64,000 nt of DNA from MWCR01 sp049325475. Its GTDB lineage: Bacteria > Patescibacteriota > Patescibacteriia > 2-12-FULL-60-25. Location of the stretch: positions 186,001-250,000 of the forward strand of contig JBMOLN010000007.1 in assembly GCA_049325475.1 (NCBI GenBank), read 5' to 3'. Shown here piece after piece: positions 27,694 through 36,510 of the stretch. The first letter of the stretch is position 1. The number at the start of each line of letters is the position of its first letter. The position numbers and the translations under genes are program-made. The notes under the pieces are model-generated. The model did not search any database, was not told the origin of the DNA, and worked only from the letters and a program-made list of their open reading frames with translations.

Positions 27694-30600
27694 ATGTTGC
27701 AAAGGATTTACAATTTTATCCGCAATTTTGAAGCCATCATGCTGTCGGTAGTGATGGTTTTTTCTTTATTTTTGCCTGTTGTTTCCAATGCGGCCTGGCT
27801 TCCTTCGGTTCAGTATTCTATAAGCACGCATCGCACCGGCCAACCCGCCAATCATGAGCTGAAATTCAAAACTTCATCCGGTGTAGACTCGCCAACCGAT
27901 ACGATTACCATCAATTTGTCCGCTTTTACCTTTGGCTTGGTCGGAGTCGGCGACATTGATATCTTCCATGGCCCCACAACCGGTCTGGAAAATATCGATC
28001 TCCATGCCGCGGCTCCCGGCATCAACACTTGGGGCATTGGCATTGCCGGCGGCATTATCACCTTGACTCCGCCGGCCAACGCGGGTCCCGGCACGGTGCC
28101 GGCCAACAACTACATCGTCATGCGCGTGGGCACCAATGCTGTGGGCGGCATCAACCGGCTAACCAATCCGGGTACGGTCGGTCAGGTAAACATGAGCATC
28201 GCCGGAGGCTTTGGCGATCAGTCGCAATTCGCTCAATACATCAATGATGACCGCGTGCTTGTTCACGGCACGGTGCCCAGCACCACCACCCCTCCGACTC
28301 CCACCACCACACCTCCGGGAGGAGGCCCGGGCTGTACATCTGTTCCGGGTATCAGCAATATTCAGGTAATCAACATTACTCCAAACAGCGCCCGGATAAC
28401 TTGGGACACGGCCGCTTCTTCCAACTCAATCGTTGATTACGGGCTGACCGTTGCTTATGGCAACGTTGTCAGTAATTCGGACTTGGTTCTATCGCATGCA
28501 ATAGATTTAACCGGACTTTCTCCCAGTACAACTTATCATTTCCGCGTGAGCTCGGTTTCTCTTTGCGGTTTATCCGAAGCCGGTGGAGATTTTACTTTTA
28601 CAACATTAAGTTCCGAGCCATTGTTGATAGCCAATGTATCATGTTCAAACATAACGGATACGAGTTTTAACGTGGTTTGGGATACCAACCGCCCTGCTGA
28701 TTCGCGCGTTGAGTATGGCAAAACCCCCGGACTTGGCAATGATTCTTATTCAGCGAATTTGGTCACCAATCACTTACAGCCTTTAACGGGCCTGGACATC
28801 AACACAATCTATTATTACCGTGTCATTTCTTATGATGTTAACGGTTTTGGCGCCACTTCCACCGTCGTATCTTGTCAGACGCTTCCGGACACAACTCCGC
28901 CGACCAATGTATTTTTTACGGCTGTGCCGGATTGCGATTCCGTAAATCTGAACTGGACGCATTCGCCCGAAGCTGATTTTGCCGGCGTGCGGGTCATGCG
29001 CAAACTTGGCGGTTATCCCTTGGGCCCTTATGACGGCGTTTTGGTCTATGACGGAATGGCTACCAGCCTTACCGATCCGGCTTTGCCTAATGATATCACT
29101 TATTATTATGCGGCTTACGCCTATGATACGAATGGAAATTTTTCCTCGGGATCCTTGTCCGCGGCCACACCCGTCTGCCCGCCGGTTTTACCCCCCACCA
29201 CTACTCCGCCCGTACCTCCGCCCACCACTACTCCGCCCGTTCCGCCGATCCCTCCCCCCTCAACCACAACTCTTCCTTTGCTCCCGGCTCCGCCCATCTT
29301 GCCGCCGCTTTGCACAACGACCTATCCGGTTTCTCTAACCGCTCCGCCCGTGCGTGCTTATTACGGCTCCGAAGGAACATTGCTACTGGAACCCGACGCC
29401 GGCGGTATCCGCGGTGTCATTGCTAATGAAACGGTTTTATTGCGCATACCGGCAACCACCTTGGGCCAGCAGCTTTATGCGGTAACGGCTCTTATTAACG
29501 GCCAGGTCTATTCTCTTAATCTATCATCCAACGGCACCGAATATTCAGGTACGTTTCCCGCACCCGCATCCGGATATTTTACGGTTAACTTTACGCTTGG
29601 CTTCAGTGATTGCGGCGTAGCCGGATACTCTGATGAATTTATTGTGATGCCGCCCGGTGATGTTGTGGAAGCCGAATTGGGAATTGCCATCAATCCCGTA
29701 CCCGATGCCACAGTCACGCTCTATCATTATGTAAACGGCGAATGGGTAATCTGGAACGGCGCACCGTATGGCCAGCAAAATCCCACTCTGACCAATGAAA
29801 ACGGCGGATTCATCTTTCATGTTCCCAATGGCCGCTATTATGCCGAAGCCGCCAAGGTCGGTTACATTGTGCAACGAACTCCGGTAATGGATATTGAGCG
29901 CAATGCATTTGGCGGTCATATTGAATTAATCAAGATCCCGCCTCCGCTGATGCTTACAACCTGCGAAATAGATTGTTCCAAGGTCAGCTACGAAATCTAT
30001 ATTATCAATCCGGACGGCACGGAGCGCCGCATGAATACGGTTTATGCTGAAGCTCTTGATCAAGGCAATGGCATTGTCCTCTATCGCTTCGAAGACAAGG
30101 GTCTTGATTTTGATTACAACGATGTTTTGATACAGGTCGACCGCAGTAATTGCGAGCATCTCCAATTCACGGTTTTAAAAACCAATGCCGTTTGGCACCA
30201 TCAAATCCGCGCCAGAATATTTTACGAAGAAGTTTTCCGCCAAGAATATGTCCTCACCTATGATTCCCACGCGGCTTACGGCAAAACACTGACCTTGGAT
30301 TTAACCGGCAACACGGATCTCTGCGAAGAGCCCATTACAACCGTACCGCAGTTCGAAGCCATTCCTTTGCAGATGGAATTCATAATGTTAACCGGTTTTG
30401 ACTTCTTGCAAGACCTGGAATTAACGCAAGAGCTTGAAAGTTTTATCATGCCCTTATTGCTGGGCGTCTCCGTCATCAACTTGGCGACAGCCTTATCGCT
30501 CTTCAATCTTTTAACTTATTTACAATTCATTTTCACCCAGCCCATCCTGCTCTTTGGCAGGTTGCGCAAACGCCGCTGGGGAGTCATCTACAATTCATTA

Positions 30601-31353
30601 AGCAAACAGCCCGTTGAACTGGCTATTGTCCGCCTGCTTCACCATGAAACCAAGATGACCGTTCAGACCAAGGTCACCGACAAAGAAGGCCGTTATATCT
30701 TTAAAGCTAACCGGGGCAGCTATGTCATCGAAGTGGTTAAGCCCAAACATGAATTCCCAACCCAATATCTCGCCAATGAAAAAGATGATGTAATCTTCCC
30801 CAATATTTATCATGGCGAGGTTATTCATTTGGATTCTGACGGCGTTATCGCTTTAAACATCCCCATTGATCCCGTGCAGGCCGTAGAAATGCCCCGCAGT
30901 ATTGTCTATCGCCGCTTATTTAAACGCATCCAGCACTTTATTGCTTTGCTAAGCGTCATCTTGTCGCTTATAGCTTTTGTAATTTCTCCAACCTGGTTCA
31001 TCGGCTTGGTGCTTATAGTTCAAGTTGGCTTTTATTTGCTGTTCAGACAGCTGGCTCTGCCGGCGCAAGCCGAGCCTTGGGGCCGAGTCTATGATCAAAA
31101 AACCAACAAACCCATAAATCAGGCAATCGTGCGCATCTTTGACAAAAAATTCAATAAATTATTGGATACCCAAATTACCAATTCCAAGGGCCGCTACGGA
31201 TTTTTCGCCGAACATAACGTATATTACATCACTGTTGAAAAACAAGGTTATCTTAAATACATTTCACAAGATCTGGATATGGGTTCGCGCGAACAAACCG
31301 TTATCGACCTCAACGTTCCGCTTCAGCGCGCTCAATCGGAGCAGTCGAAATAA
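27694..31353 (+). CDS. Large membrane-anchored surface protein with fibronectin III and carboxypeptidase-regulatory-like domains
   Basis: A 1219-residue protein. A signal-anchor (IMLSVVMVFSLFLPVVSNAA) is followed by a cohesin-like beta domain, a Thr/Pro linker (TTTPPTPTTTPPGGG ~200-210), three fibronectin-type repeats marked by SARITWDTAASSNSIVDYG, FNVVWDTNRPADSRVEYG and DSVNLNWTHSPEADFAGVRV, a second long Pro/Thr linker (~500-545), and beta domains. Two hydrophobic segments lie near residues 925-955 and 1080-1115 (FIALLSVILSLIAFVISPTWFIG). After each comes a carboxypeptidase-regulatory-like domain (VIYNSLSKQPVELAIVRL...GRYIFKA and RVYDQKTNKPINQAIVRI...GRYGFFA), probably cytoplasmic or membrane-proximal. 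Such layout is typical of CPR surface proteins of unknown partner. No Shine-Dalgarno. Confidence 0.85.
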   Translation: MLQRIYNFIRNFEAIMLSVVMVFSLFLPVVSNAAWLPSVQYSISTHRTGQPANHELKFKTSSGVDSPTDTITINLSAFTFGLVGVGDIDIFHGPTTGLENIDLHAAAPGINTWGIGIAGGIITLTPPANAGPGTVPANNYIVMRVGTNAVGGINRLTNPGTVGQVNMSIAGGFGDQSQFAQYINDDRVLVHGTVPSTTTPPTPTTTPPGGGPGCTSVPGISNIQVINITPNSARITWDTAASSNSIVDYGLTVAYGNVVSNSDLVLSHAIDLTGLSPSTTYHFRVSSVSLCGLSEAGGDFTFTTLSSEPLLIANVSCSNITDTSFNVVWDTNRPADSRVEYGKTPGLGNDSYSANLVTNHLQPLTGLDINTIYYYRVISYDVNGFGATSTVVSCQTLPDTTPPTNVFFTAVPDCDSVNLNWTHSPEADFAGVRVMRKLGGYPLGPYDGVLVYDGMATSLTDPALPNDITYYYAAYAYDTNGNFSSGSLSAATPVCPPVLPPTTTPPVPPPTTTPPVPPIPPPSTTTLPLLPAPPILPPLCTTTYPVSLTAPPVRAYYGSEGTLLLEPDAGGIRGVIANETVLLRIPATTLGQQLYAVTALINGQVYSLNLSSNGTEYSGTFPAPASGYFTVNFTLGFSDCGVAGYSDEFIVMPPGDVVEAELGIAINPVPDATVTLYHYVNGEWVIWNGAPYGQQNPTLTNENGGFIFHVPNGRYYAEAAKVGYIVQRTPVMDIERNAFGGHIELIKIPPPLMLTTCEIDCSKVSYEIYIINPDGTERRMNTVYAEALDQGNGIVLYRFEDKGLDFDYNDVLIQVDRSNCEHLQFTVLKTNAVWHHQIRARIFYEEVFRQEYVLTYDSHAAYGKTLTLDLTGNTDLCEEPITTVPQFEAIPLQMEFIMLTGFDFLQDLELTQELESFIMPLLLGVSVINLATALSLFNLLTYLQFIFTQPILLFGRLRKRRWGVIYNSLSKQPVELAIVRLLHHETKMTVQTKVTDKEGRYIFKANRGSYVIEVVKPKHEFPTQYLANEKDDVIFPNIYHGEVIHLDSDGVIALNIPIDPVQAVEMPRSIVYRRLFKRIQHFIALLSVILSLIAFVISPTWFIGLVLIVQVGFYLLFRQLALPAQAEPWGRVYDQKTNKPINQAIVRIFDKKFNKLLDTQITNSKGRYGFFAEHNVYYITVEKQGYLKYISQDLDMGSREQTVIDLNVPLQRAQSEQSK

Positions 31354-31400
31354 TTAACAAGCGATTTTTTACACATTCATATTCTCTTGCGGATGTGCTA

Positions 31401-31406
31401 TAATTT
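31401..31406 (+). promoter_or_regulatory. -10 element before the O-antigen ligase-like gene
   Basis: TATAAT in a TGTGCTATAAT context, 48 bases before the ATG at 31454; no good -35. Confidence 0.45.
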
Positions 31407-31453
31407 TGCTTAATCAATTTGAAAATTTTTAACGTTTATACGAACTTTGTTTT

Positions 31454-33937
31454 ATGCTTAATAAGCAATTACTTATGGCTTCTGCCGATGGCAGTGCTGA
31501 AAAAATGCCCAAGCTTTCGAACTTTTTACAATGGGTTATCGAAATAGCTTTGCGTTTGGGTATATTTATTACCCCGCTTTTCTTTTTGCCCATAACTCTT
31601 GATGTTTTGGAGCTGAACAAGCAGTCTCTTTTTGCCGTAATAGTTTTGGTTGCTTTAACCGCTTGGCTGGGCAAAGCATTGGCCGACCGCAAGTTTTTCC
31701 TCGGCCGTTCCTGGTTTAATATCGTGGTGCTTTTATTCACCGGCGGCTGGCTCGTCACCAGTCTTTTTTCCAAAGATCTTTACCTTTCGCTTGTGGGCAA
31801 CTTTGGTCAGATGCAGTGGTCATTTCTTACGATCGCCATGTTTGTCGCTTTCTACTTTTTGGTGGTCAATAATGTTTTTAACACCAAGCAATTGTATTGT
31901 TATGTTCTGACCTTCCTGCTCTCTTCGGTCTTCGTCGGAATTTATGGCATTTTGCAATTAACCGGCATTCACGCCTTTGGCTTTTTCGCCCCTTTTACCG
32001 AAGTCAATACCTTTAACACCATCGGCACAATCAACGCTCTGGGCGTTTTTATGTCCATTCCGCTGGTCCTTGCCGCATCCTTAACCGTCTTTGGCTGCAA
32101 GGATGGCGAATGTACTTTGGGCCAAAAAGCCAAAGCCAGTGTCATGAAAAATACAATCGTTTGGAGCGCGATGATCATCAGCTTGGTGGTTTTAATCCTG
32201 ATCGATTTTTGGGTAGCATGGGCCGGCGCTTTATTCGGCCTCGTCTTGCTCGCTGTCATCCCCTTGGTACGCTCTACCAACATCTCCCACCCGGCACGCA
32301 TTGCCGTGCCCATCGTGCTTGGCATTATCTCTATACTTTTGTTGATCTTCAAAACCCCGATCAATCTTAATCTGCCCGCCGAAGTTTCTCCTTCGGCAGC
32401 CGCTTCTTGGAGCATTGCCAAAAGCGTTCTGCGTGAGAATCCCATTTTCGGGTCCGGTCCCGGCACATGGATTTATGATTATGCCAAATATCGCTCCCCT
32501 GCCGTCAACTTATCTCAATTCTGGACAATTCGTTTTGAACGCGGTCTAACAGCCTTCTTCTCACTGATCGCCATGACGGGCCTCGTTGGCGTATTGCTTT
32601 GGCTTATGCTCGTTATTTCATCAGTTGTGAAAAGCGCCAGAACGCTCTTTACCGAAAAAGATGATGACGAATGGCAGGCGTATCTGACAATATTTACCGG
32701 TTGGATGACAATTGCTTTTATCGCCTTCATATATAATTACAATTTCGCCCATCATTTTATCTTTTGGCTGCTCACGGCTCTGTTGGTTTCGCTTATCACC
32801 AAAAAAGCTTATGTCTGGCAGGCCAAAAAAGGCTCCGCCGGCTCGGTTATCATTTCCGTCTTGTTTATTTGTTTAAGTGTTGGCGCGATGTCATTTGCTT
32901 GGCTGGCGGGTCAGCGCCTTGCCGCCGATGCCGCCTACTCAAAAGCGGTTATCGGTTATCGTGAAGGCAAACCCATCGATCAAGGCATTGAACATTTAAA
33001 CCGCGCCGTGGCCATGAACCGCTGGAACGATGTTTATTACCGCAACCTTTCCCAGGCTTATCTCATTAAAGCCGGACAAGAATTTGAAGTTCTGAAAAAC
33101 GATCCGCAAGGAGCTGCTACCATTAACCAAATTATCGCCGCTTCTATCGATACCGGTAAAAAAGCCGCGGAAATCAATCCCATGAACGTTGATAATTGGG
33201 AAAATCTGGCGATCATCTACCAATCCATCGCTTCCTTCACTCAAGGCGCCGACGAATTCGCCATCAATAATTTCAAGGAAGCTCTGGACCGTGAACCTAA
33301 CAATCCGGTTTACAGCAATGAGATAGGCAAACTGCACATCATGCGCGCTGATGCGTTCACAACCCTGTTGCAGGCCAGTGATGAACAGGCGCGCGCCGAA
33401 GCCGAACAAAAGATCAAAGCCGAATTGGACCAGGCCGCCGAATGGCTTAACCGCGCCATTCAGGCCAAACCTGATTTTGCTCCTGCTCATTATTATCTCG
33501 GTCTGGTTTATGAGCGCCAAGGACGCATCCAAGACGCCATTACCAAACTCGAGCAAGTCTTATCCGTTAATCAAAACGATGTCGGCATCGCCTTCCAGCT
33601 GGCAATCCTCTATTATCGCAATGACAATAAAGATCAGTCATTGGCCACGTTTGAAAAAATCGTCCAGATCGCTCCGCAGTATGCCAATGCCCGCTGGTAT
33701 CTCTCCGCTATTTACGAGGAGCAGGGACGCCTTGCCGAGGCTCTGGAACAAGTTCGGATTATTGAGCAGACCAATGCTGACAATCCCAACGTAAGCGAAC
33801 GCATTGCCTATCTGCAAAGTCTGCAAAGCGCTGAAAATACTCCCCCGCCCGCCGCGGAACTTCCCCCGCCGGTTGAAGAGCAGATAAGCTCGCCGGAAGA
33901 ACAAAACCCCATCCAAGGCGATCCATTGCCGGAATAG
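31454..33937 (+). CDS. O-antigen ligase/polymerase-like membrane protein with C-terminal TPR
   Basis: An 827-residue polytopic protein. About 11-12 membrane helices span residues ~25-500, with the O-antigen ligase (Wzy_C) hallmark in the large outer loop: SVLRENPIFGSGPGTWIYDYAKYRSP near residues 320-345. The C-terminal third holds several TPR units (AWLNRAIQAKPDFAPAHYYLG, YANARWYLSAIYEEQGRLAEAL) and a Pro/Glu-rich end. Such proteins transfer or polymerise surface glycans. In this setting, between surface proteins, it may glycosylate S-layer or other exported proteins rather than build LPS, which Patescibacteria lack. The upstream start at 31454 follows TATAAT at 31401. Terminator follows. Confidence 0.87.
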   Translation: MLNKQLLMASADGSAEKMPKLSNFLQWVIEIALRLGIFITPLFFLPITLDVLELNKQSLFAVIVLVALTAWLGKALADRKFFLGRSWFNIVVLLFTGGWLVTSLFSKDLYLSLVGNFGQMQWSFLTIAMFVAFYFLVVNNVFNTKQLYCYVLTFLLSSVFVGIYGILQLTGIHAFGFFAPFTEVNTFNTIGTINALGVFMSIPLVLAASLTVFGCKDGECTLGQKAKASVMKNTIVWSAMIISLVVLILIDFWVAWAGALFGLVLLAVIPLVRSTNISHPARIAVPIVLGIISILLLIFKTPINLNLPAEVSPSAAASWSIAKSVLRENPIFGSGPGTWIYDYAKYRSPAVNLSQFWTIRFERGLTAFFSLIAMTGLVGVLLWLMLVISSVVKSARTLFTEKDDDEWQAYLTIFTGWMTIAFIAFIYNYNFAHHFIFWLLTALLVSLITKKAYVWQAKKGSAGSVIISVLFICLSVGAMSFAWLAGQRLAADAAYSKAVIGYREGKPIDQGIEHLNRAVAMNRWNDVYYRNLSQAYLIKAGQEFEVLKNDPQGAATINQIIAASIDTGKKAAEINPMNVDNWENLAIIYQSIASFTQGADEFAINNFKEALDREPNNPVYSNEIGKLHIMRADAFTTLLQASDEQARAEAEQKIKAELDQAAEWLNRAIQAKPDFAPAHYYLGLVYERQGRIQDAITKLEQVLSVNQNDVGIAFQLAILYYRNDNKDQSLATFEKIVQIAPQYANARWYLSAIYEEQGRLAEALEQVRIIEQTNADNPNVSERIAYLQSLQSAENTPPPAAELPPPVEEQISSPEEQNPIQGDPLPE

Positions 33938-33944
33938 CCAAATC

Positions 33945-33974
33945 AAAAAAACAGAAGCTCCAGCTTCTGTTTTT
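33945..33974 (+). terminator. Terminator of the O-antigen ligase-like gene
   Basis: AAAAACAGAAGCT / AGCTTCTGTTTTTT, long perfect stem with T-run. Confidence 0.9.
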
Positions 33975-33978
33975 TAGC

Positions 33979-34104
33979 ATCTAGCATCTAGCGGCTAGCA
34001 TCGTGTATCGCGCATCATGTATCGTCGAGCGGAGTCGCGTTTAACGCGATGAGCTCGATCCTGTATCGTCTGACGTTTCGCGTTGTACGTTACACGATAT
34101 ACGA
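33979..34104 (+). repeat. Compound 7-bp-period tract (ATCTAGC, ATCGTGT, then GTATCGT, TTCGCGT)
   Basis: 33979-34027: seven 7-mers in phase from ATCTAGC to ATCGTCG. 34028-34062 holds the TCGCGTTTAACGCGA palindrome. 34063-34104: six more 7-mers (GTATCGT, CTGACGT, TTCGCGT, TGTACGT...). The same word series recurs in the same order at 36131-36248. Confidence 0.85.
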
Positions 34105-34141
34105 AATATTATTTTCATTTAACGCGGCGCGGGACGATTGG

Positions 34142-34174
34142 GACCCGCCTTTGCTAAAGCTTCGGTGGGCAGGC
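34142..34174. repeat. GCCTTTGCTAAAGCTTCGGTGGGC hairpin
   Basis: Arms CCCGCC/GGTGGGC around GCTAAAGC; CGAAGC-type dispersed palindrome. Confidence 0.6.
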
Positions 34175-34191
34175 GTACGACGTACGACGTT
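34175..34191 (+). repeat. Short 7-bp-period tract (TACGACG)
   Basis: TACGACG twice plus a partial unit, directly before TATAAT at 34200. Confidence 0.7.
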
Positions 34192-34199
34192 TGTTGTGT

Positions 34200-34212
34200 T
34201 ATAATATGTTGC
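34200..34212 (+). promoter_or_regulatory. Leaderless -10 element
   Basis: TATAAT at 34200-34205, seven bases before ATG 34213. Confidence 0.6.
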
Positions 34213-35016
34213 ATGAACTGGATAATCAGGATAACCTCAAAAATCCCCGCTTATTTTGGCATTAAGGATGATTTTTCGTCTTTAAGCTTTAAAGCTTTTA
34301 CCGGCCAGAATCATGGAAAACAAGGTAATATAACCGAACAAAGATATTTGGCTGAACGCATCAAGCGCATCTCCGATCTTTTTATTTATAAATTGGAACA
34401 AGTAGCCGACCTTATCCGCTCCACGGATTCCAATGACCGCGCCGGCTTAAAACGCATCGCGCAAATGCAAGAATCTCTTTTATATGCCTGCTTGCGCATG
34501 GAATGTGCTTTAAAACCAAAATCACGCCTGCAAAGAGAGTTGATGGAGTGGAACCGCCGTCTTGAAACCGGTCTTGGCAATGAGGATATGCAACAAGCTT
34601 TGATCCGCAAAGAAATGCTTATCAGCGAACTAAACATCCGCAATCAAAAATTTGATCACTTCAAGCCCGCCGCCCCGTCCGCTGTTGAAATCCCAATCCC
34701 CTTCATTGAAGTGCAAAGTGTTGCCGGCGATATTGGATCGCCTCCCGACGCAGTCGTTAGCATGGCTCAAGCCAAAGCCGTGGAATCCGGCTATCTGGAC
34801 CATAAAACCGAGGATGTTATCCGCAATATCAATCATTTGTTGCATGAAATTAATGAAATTGAGCTTTCAGATGCTCAAAATCGGGAATTATTGGATAAAG
34901 TCCACAACCTCAAAGATCATTGTCTGCAACTAAAAAACAAAGACCGCCAAAACAGCGCCCGCCGTAATCGCTTAGCCTTAACCGAACGAATTCAGCGCTT
35001 GTTTTCGCTGAATTGA
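34213..35016 (+). CDS. Coiled-coil protein of unknown function
   Basis: A 267-residue, largely helical cytosolic protein: RYLAERIKRISDLFIYKLEQ, LLYACLRMECALKPKSRLQRELMEW and a C-terminal DVIRNINHLLHEINEIELSDAQ give heptad-like patterns. A Pro/Ala-rich break (FKPAAPSAVEIPIPFIE) separates two helical halves. No family recognised. The start is placed at ATG 34213, seven bases after TATAAT; the frame stays open upstream into repeat DNA to 34138, which is unlikely to be translated. It lies alone before tRNA-Ala, and the strand shows no coupling to the O-antigen ligase-like gene upstream because of a strong terminator. Confidence 0.75.
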   Translation: MNWIIRITSKIPAYFGIKDDFSSLSFKAFTGQNHGKQGNITEQRYLAERIKRISDLFIYKLEQVADLIRSTDSNDRAGLKRIAQMQESLLYACLRMECALKPKSRLQRELMEWNRRLETGLGNEDMQQALIRKEMLISELNIRNQKFDHFKPAAPSAVEIPIPFIEVQSVAGDIGSPPDAVVSMAQAKAVESGYLDHKTEDVIRNINHLLHEINEIELSDAQNRELLDKVHNLKDHCLQLKNKDRQNSARRNRLALTERIQRLFSLN

Positions 35017-35051
35017 CAATAAAACGTAAAATATATAATATCCCTCCAGAA

Positions 35052-35086
35052 TTGGTAATTGGTATTTATTAATTTGTAATTAAAGC
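35052..35086 (+). repeat. 7-bp-period tract (TTGGTAA) before tRNA-Ala
   Basis: TTGGTAA, TTGGTAT, TTATTAA, TTTGTAA in phase, ending two bases before the tRNA. Confidence 0.8.
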
Positions 35087-35088
35087 CA

Positions 35089-35165
35089 GGGCCTTTAGCT
35101 CAGCTGGCTAGAGCGCTTCCATGGCATGGAAGAGGTCGAGGGTTCGAATCCCTCAAGGTCCACCA
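35089..35165 (+). tRNA. tRNA-Ala (GGC anticodon)
   Basis: 77-nt cloverleaf: acceptor GGGCCTT / AAGGTCC (one G-U), D-arm TAGCTCAGCTGGCTAGAGC, anticodon stem CTTCC/GGAAG with loop ATGGCAT (anticodon GGC, reads GCC and GCU), T-arm GAGGG-TTCGAAT-CCCTC. The CCA end is encoded. A terminator follows. Confidence 0.96.
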
Positions 35166-35174
35166 CGTAAAAAG

Positions 35175-35198
35175 CTGCTAAGAAATTAGCAGTTTTTT
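35175..35198 (+). terminator. Terminator after tRNA-Ala
   Basis: CTGCTAA-GAAA-TTAGCAG followed by TTTTTT. Confidence 0.9.
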
Positions 35199-35200
35199 GC

Positions 35201-35212
35201 TATAATCCATAT
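35201..35212 (+). promoter_or_regulatory. Leaderless -10 element
   Basis: TATAAT at 35201-35206, six bases before ATG 35213, immediately after the tRNA terminator. Confidence 0.6.
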
Positions 35213-35259
35213 ATGGCTTATTTATATATACTCTACTCCGTAAAGCGAGATCGATTTTA
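35213..35259 (+). CDS. GIY-YIG endonuclease family protein (5' end only, cut by scaffold gap)
   Basis: Only 15 codons precede the N-run: MAYLYILYSVKRDRF. The YLYIL-S form matches the start of small single-domain GIY-YIG (YhbQ-type) proteins, which usually begin M-x-Y-V-Y-I-L-x-S and continue to F-Y-x-G. The first Y-I-L corresponds to the G-I-Y element. Length and the rest are unknown because of the gap. Leaderless start after TATAAT. Confidence 0.55.
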
Positions 35260-35359
35260 NNNNNNNNNNNNNNNNNNNNNNNNNNNNNNNNNNNNNNNNN
35301 NNNNNNNNNNNNNNNNNNNNNNNNNNNNNNNNNNNNNNNNNNNNNNNNNNNNNNNNNNN
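35260..35359. other. Scaffold gap, 100 N
   Basis: Exactly 100 N, a conventional scaffolding filler, so the true distance is unknown. tRNA-derived sequence occurs on both sides, a likely cause of the assembly break. Confidence 0.98.
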
Positions 35360-35383
35360 AAAATAATTAATGACGGATATATC

Positions 35384-35485
35384 AAGTTTGGCTAGAGCAT
35401 CCCGATGTCCATCGGGAAGGTCGAGGGTTCGAATCCCTCAAGCCTGCCCCGTAAATTCCGTTAGGAATTCTTCGGGGGTCCACCA
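35384..35485 (+). pseudogene. tRNA-like remnant with an inserted hairpin
   Basis: GGCTAGAGC, a hairpin TCCCG...CGGGA in place of the anticodon arm, then AGGTCGAGGGTTCGAATCCC, identical to the tRNA-Ala T-arm. The acceptor strand AAG/GTCCACCA is split by a ~35-base insert that itself folds as CCCCG-AATTCC/GGAATT-CGGGG. The 5' half lies in the gap. Either a decayed or interrupted tRNA gene or an assembly product. Confidence 0.5.
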
Positions 35486-35489
35486 CTCC

Positions 35490-35598
35490 TCGTCGCTCGA
35501 CCTACGTCGAGCTATGGGGAGTGCCCCTCGTAGCTCCTCGAAGCCTTGGTGAAGAGGAGCGAAGCGGGGCCAACAAAATCCGGTTTAAGCCGGATTTT
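35490..35598. repeat. Hairpins: CCCCTCG...CGAAGCGGGG and AAAATCCGG/CCGGATTTT
   Basis: A long CGAAGC-type inverted repeat (35524-35568) followed by AAAATCCGG-TTTAAG-CCGGATTTT (35575-35598), a bidirectional terminator-like stem. Confidence 0.65.
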
Positions 35599-35663
35599 GA
35601 AATTCCAAACACCACCAAGATACAAGATACGAACATAGACTTGAGGGATGAGAACGGGGGGAG

Positions 35664-35705
35664 CTACCGGCTATCAGCTACTAGCTAACAGCTAACATCT
35701 GATCA
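35664..35705 (+). repeat. 7-bp-period tract (CTAACAG)
   Basis: CTACCGG, CTATCAG, CTACTAG, CTAACAG, CTAACAT, CTGATCA: six units in phase; same word class as 1428. Confidence 0.85.
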
Positions 35706-36130
35706 CAAAACATCAACAAGTTAACCTGTCCACAAAGAGGTGAAAAACATCATTTTTCCTAAGAAAAAGCATAACTTTTCAAACTTTAAACATGGCGTTA
35801 AACTGGTATTGTCCTTAGCAAAATCTCTATGGGCACATCAGAGCAAAAGCCCTGATGCAAAAACAAAATATCGCAGGATTGCCAAAACAGTAATACTGCC
35901 AACGAAAGCTCAATCTTATCGAAAGAGAATCGTGAGGCTGCATGCGCACACTTGGGACCGTATGCAGCTTTTTATTTTAACTTGATATACAGGATTAACT
36001 TGATTATCCAAGATTGTTAATTAAGCCACCAAGTTGTCATGCTTCTGAGCGGTTAAGCTTATTGGCGGAGTGGCCTATCAGCCTTGGCGCTTAGTGGCTT
36101 GGACTCGTAAATCTGAATCCTGAGCCCAGA
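35706..36130. other. Spacer with a terminator-like hairpin, no convincing gene
   Basis: An 81-codon open frame (35740-35985) starts at GTG but shows no protein-like conservation. GCTGCAT/ATGCAGC plus TTTTTATTTT at 35937-35975 and a smaller TCAG-GC/GC-CTGA stem near 35840 would suit a short RNA, not proven. Confidence 0.35.
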
Positions 36131-36248
36131 ATCTAGCATCTAGCAACTAGCGACTAAAATCGTGCATCGCGAGTCGTGTAGTGTTTAACCCGTATCCTGC
36201 AACGTCAGACGTTTCGCGTTGCACGTTACACGTTTCGCGAGTCCCGAG
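36131..36248 (+). repeat. Compound 7-bp-period tract (ATCTAGC, ATCGTGC, then AGACGTT, TCGCGTT)
   Basis: 36131-36179: seven 7-mers in phase; 36200-36248: seven more. Word order matches 33979-34104. Confidence 0.85.
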
Positions 36249-36510
36249 TCCATTTAAGCTTTAAGTTTTGTTTGTGCATAGTTTTTTCTGTTTGGCTTTA
36301 TTAAGCCATTTTTTTGTATGTTAATTTTTTGTGGATAAGTAGCATTGTCTGCTGATAAGTCCTCAACCCAGCTAAATCATCAAATCTGAGTCAGAATCTT
36401 ATCGGCAAAGTATTCACATACGCGCGTTTATATAAGGCCTTAAAAATTTGCTTTGTTAAGGCTAAATTTCAAAGCCTTATTTATAAGCTAATATTTATAC
36501 AGGCGCGAAG
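36249..36510. other. AT-rich upstream region of the giant gene
   Basis: No gene seen. TGTGGATAAG at 36337-36346 is a perfect DnaA box. AAGGCCTTAAAAATTTGC and AAGGCTAAATTTCAAAGCCTT palindromic words at 36437-36480 may be promoter-proximal. No clear promoter assigned. Confidence 0.35.

Noticed and set aside
35740..35985. 81-codon GTG-start frame
   Set aside because: No protein-like pattern, overlaps a terminator-like hairpin and repeats; not supported as a gene.
33979..36248. CRISPR array
   Set aside because: The repeats are 7 bp, degenerate and contiguous, without spacers; no cas genes in the window.
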